Positions 63,147-64,000 of a stretch of 64,000 bases of DNA are shown piece after piece. Source of the stretch: Maribellus luteus (GTDB taxonomy: Bacteria; Bacteroidota; Bacteroidia; Bacteroidales; Prolixibacteraceae); assembly GCF_003576475.1 (NCBI RefSeq), contig NZ_QWGR01000003.1:124001-188000 (forward strand). Reading direction: 5' to 3'. The notes beneath the pieces are model-generated. The model was not told the origin of the DNA. It saw nothing but the letters and a program-made list of their open reading frames with translations, and made no database searches. Position 1 is the first letter of the stretch, and each line of letters opens with the position of its first letter. The position numbers and the translations under genes are program-made.

Positions 63147-63863
63147 ATGAAAGAAATGATTCTCGGCCTGTTGGCAATTATTACCTGCGCATATGTCAGT
63201 GCTCAGCAAACCATAAAACCCTACAAATTTAAAACGGCCATTGTTGAATACACATACAGCGGCAACACAACCGGCTCACAAACTTTATACATTGATGAAC
63301 ACGGATGGGACCAATGCGAAGTTACCAACACCGTAATGAAAAGTTTTGGTCAGAAAAACGTAACCGATGAAGTAAAACTGACGCTGGGACTTGAAATCTA
63401 CCAGTGGACACCCGGACAAAGCACCGGCACGCAGATGCATAATTCGATTCTGGAAGAACTAATGAAAGATCCGGATTTTGACATCAAGGATTTTTCCAAA
63501 CAGCTGATGAAACAGTTGGGTTTCGAGAAAAAAGGAAACGAAGCTGTAGACGGCAGAGACTGTGAAGTATGGAAAGGAATGGGGAGTACCATTTGGATTT
63601 GGAAAGACATAGCAGTTAAAACAGAAGTAAAAGTTTTGGGACAAAAAACGGTTTGGACTGCTACAAGCATCCAATTCGATGTTCCCGTTCCCTCCGCAAA
63701 ATTTGACGTACCTGGAGATGTTCAATTTCAGAAATTCGACAGCAACAATCCCATGGATTTGATGCAAAGAGGAGCACAAACAGAAGATGATGATTCTTCC
63801 GGCGAACAGGAACCGGAAATAAAAAACCTGAAAGACCTGAAAAATATTTTCAAGAAAAAATAA
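63147..63863 (+). CDS. Secreted protein of unknown function
   Basis: A 238-residue exported protein with a signal peptide (AYVSAQ), a beta-rich body (IVEYTYSGNTTGSQTLYID; DGRDCEVWKGMGSTIWIW; VKVLGQKTVWTATSIQFD) and a Pro-rich, then acidic-and-basic tail ending KNIFKKK. The body resembles DUF4412-like periplasmic beta-sandwich proteins, but this is a weak match by eye. It has a short Lys-rich end like the OmpA-domain protein upstream. Last gene of the run. Confidence 0.7.
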   Translation: MKEMILGLLAIITCAYVSAQQTIKPYKFKTAIVEYTYSGNTTGSQTLYIDEHGWDQCEVTNTVMKSFGQKNVTDEVKLTLGLEIYQWTPGQSTGTQMHNSILEELMKDPDFDIKDFSKQLMKQLGFEKKGNEAVDGRDCEVWKGMGSTIWIWKDIAVKTEVKVLGQKTVWTATSIQFDVPVPSAKFDVPGDVQFQKFDSNNPMDLMQRGAQTEDDDSSGEQEPEIKNLKDLKNIFKKK

Positions 63864-63902
63864 GCCCAACAAAGCGCTTCCTCAAATATAAAAAATCAAG
63901 CA

Positions 63903-63976
63903 CCTGCTTGCTTTTCAGGCAGGTATTTCCAAAACCTTCGGGGCATGTGTTGTAACTGCAAGCGAAGGTTTTTTCG
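63903..63976 (+). terminator. Hairpins at the end of the envelope gene run
   Basis: CCTGC/GCAGG (63903-63923) is followed by AAAACCTTCG (63931-63940) paired with CGAAGGTTTT (63963-63972) and a T run. The second is a plausible terminator; nothing else is seen up to the window end. Confidence 0.55.
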
Positions 63977-64000
63977 TTCTTCAATGTTGATGTGCTTAAA

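Noticed and set aside
1-64000. tRNA or rRNA genes
   Set aside because: No T-loop GTTCGAATC-type signature paired with a clover-leaf, and no rRNA-like sequence, was recognised by eye; a tRNAscan or Infernal run would be decisive.

Overview
The window looks like a chromosomal segment of a member of the Bacteroidota. The best evidence is a gldJ / porU / porV type IX secretion cluster, which is confined to that phylum. Supporting signs are many lipoproteins with a lipobox Cys, -7 boxes of the TAnnTTTG form ahead of several genes, little visible Shine-Dalgarno sequence, hybrid kinase-AraC and TPR-kinase/LytTR signalling proteins, a long urocanate hydratase and a fused CcsBA protein. The overall gene set would fit a Marinilabiliales/Prolixibacteraceae-like marine or sediment organism; that finer placement is inference. 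No rRNA, tRNA, CRISPR array, insertion sequence or prophage was recognised.

Layout. 0-8 kb: a partial secreted esterase, a membrane hybrid kinase with AraC output, an exported Nif3-like protein with a GntP-type permease, a nucleoside hydrolase operon and a small four-helix membrane protein. 8-13.2 kb: an acyl-CoA ligase and the fused CcsBA cytochrome c maturation protein. 13.2-15.5 kb: a tandem duplication of a lipoprotein gene whose noncoding leader is far better conserved than the coding body. 15.5-22.5 kb: housekeeping (alaS, M23 peptidase, MerR regulator, Nif3, zinc-ribbon protein, GNAT). 22.5-27.2 kb: a lemA/TPM operon and hutU. 27.4-34.2 kb: the most accessory-looking part. It holds a hemerythrin translationally coupled to a REC-kinase, an unusual phased inverted array of CCTGT/ACAGG motifs, an AT-rich solitary GIY-YIG/DUF4357 gene, a 47-residue membrane peptide, an SDR, a DUF4269 protein, an LRR protein, a serine hydrolase and several palindromic intergenic repeats.

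34.2-43.8 kb: a Trx-like / CoA-binding / ispF / porV operon, porU, divergent gldJ, murF and trxA. 44-49.3 kb: cca, a secreted EEP-family nuclease/phosphatase and a beta-helix lipoprotein. 48.2-52.4 kb: a divergent namZ and nagZ-beta-lactamase fusion pair that would release MurNAc and GlcNAc from cell wall fragments. 52.7-55.1 kb: a small DNA-binding protein, a DUF1080 lipoprotein and a uracil/xanthine permease. 55.3-63.9 kb: one long co-directional run with a TPR sensor kinase, a LytTR response regulator, an orphan LytTR domain, an OmpA-like protein, DUF805, DUF3592, AIM24-like, a beta-barrel protein and two small envelope proteins. This reads like a two-component system followed by its envelope targets.

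The items that most deserve a second look are the phased 20-21 nt array at 29049-29266, the leader-conserved lipoprotein duplication at 13376-15482, the hemerythrin/REC-kinase pair, the paired intergenic elements sharing both ends (22570 and 34039), and the LytTR envelope locus.
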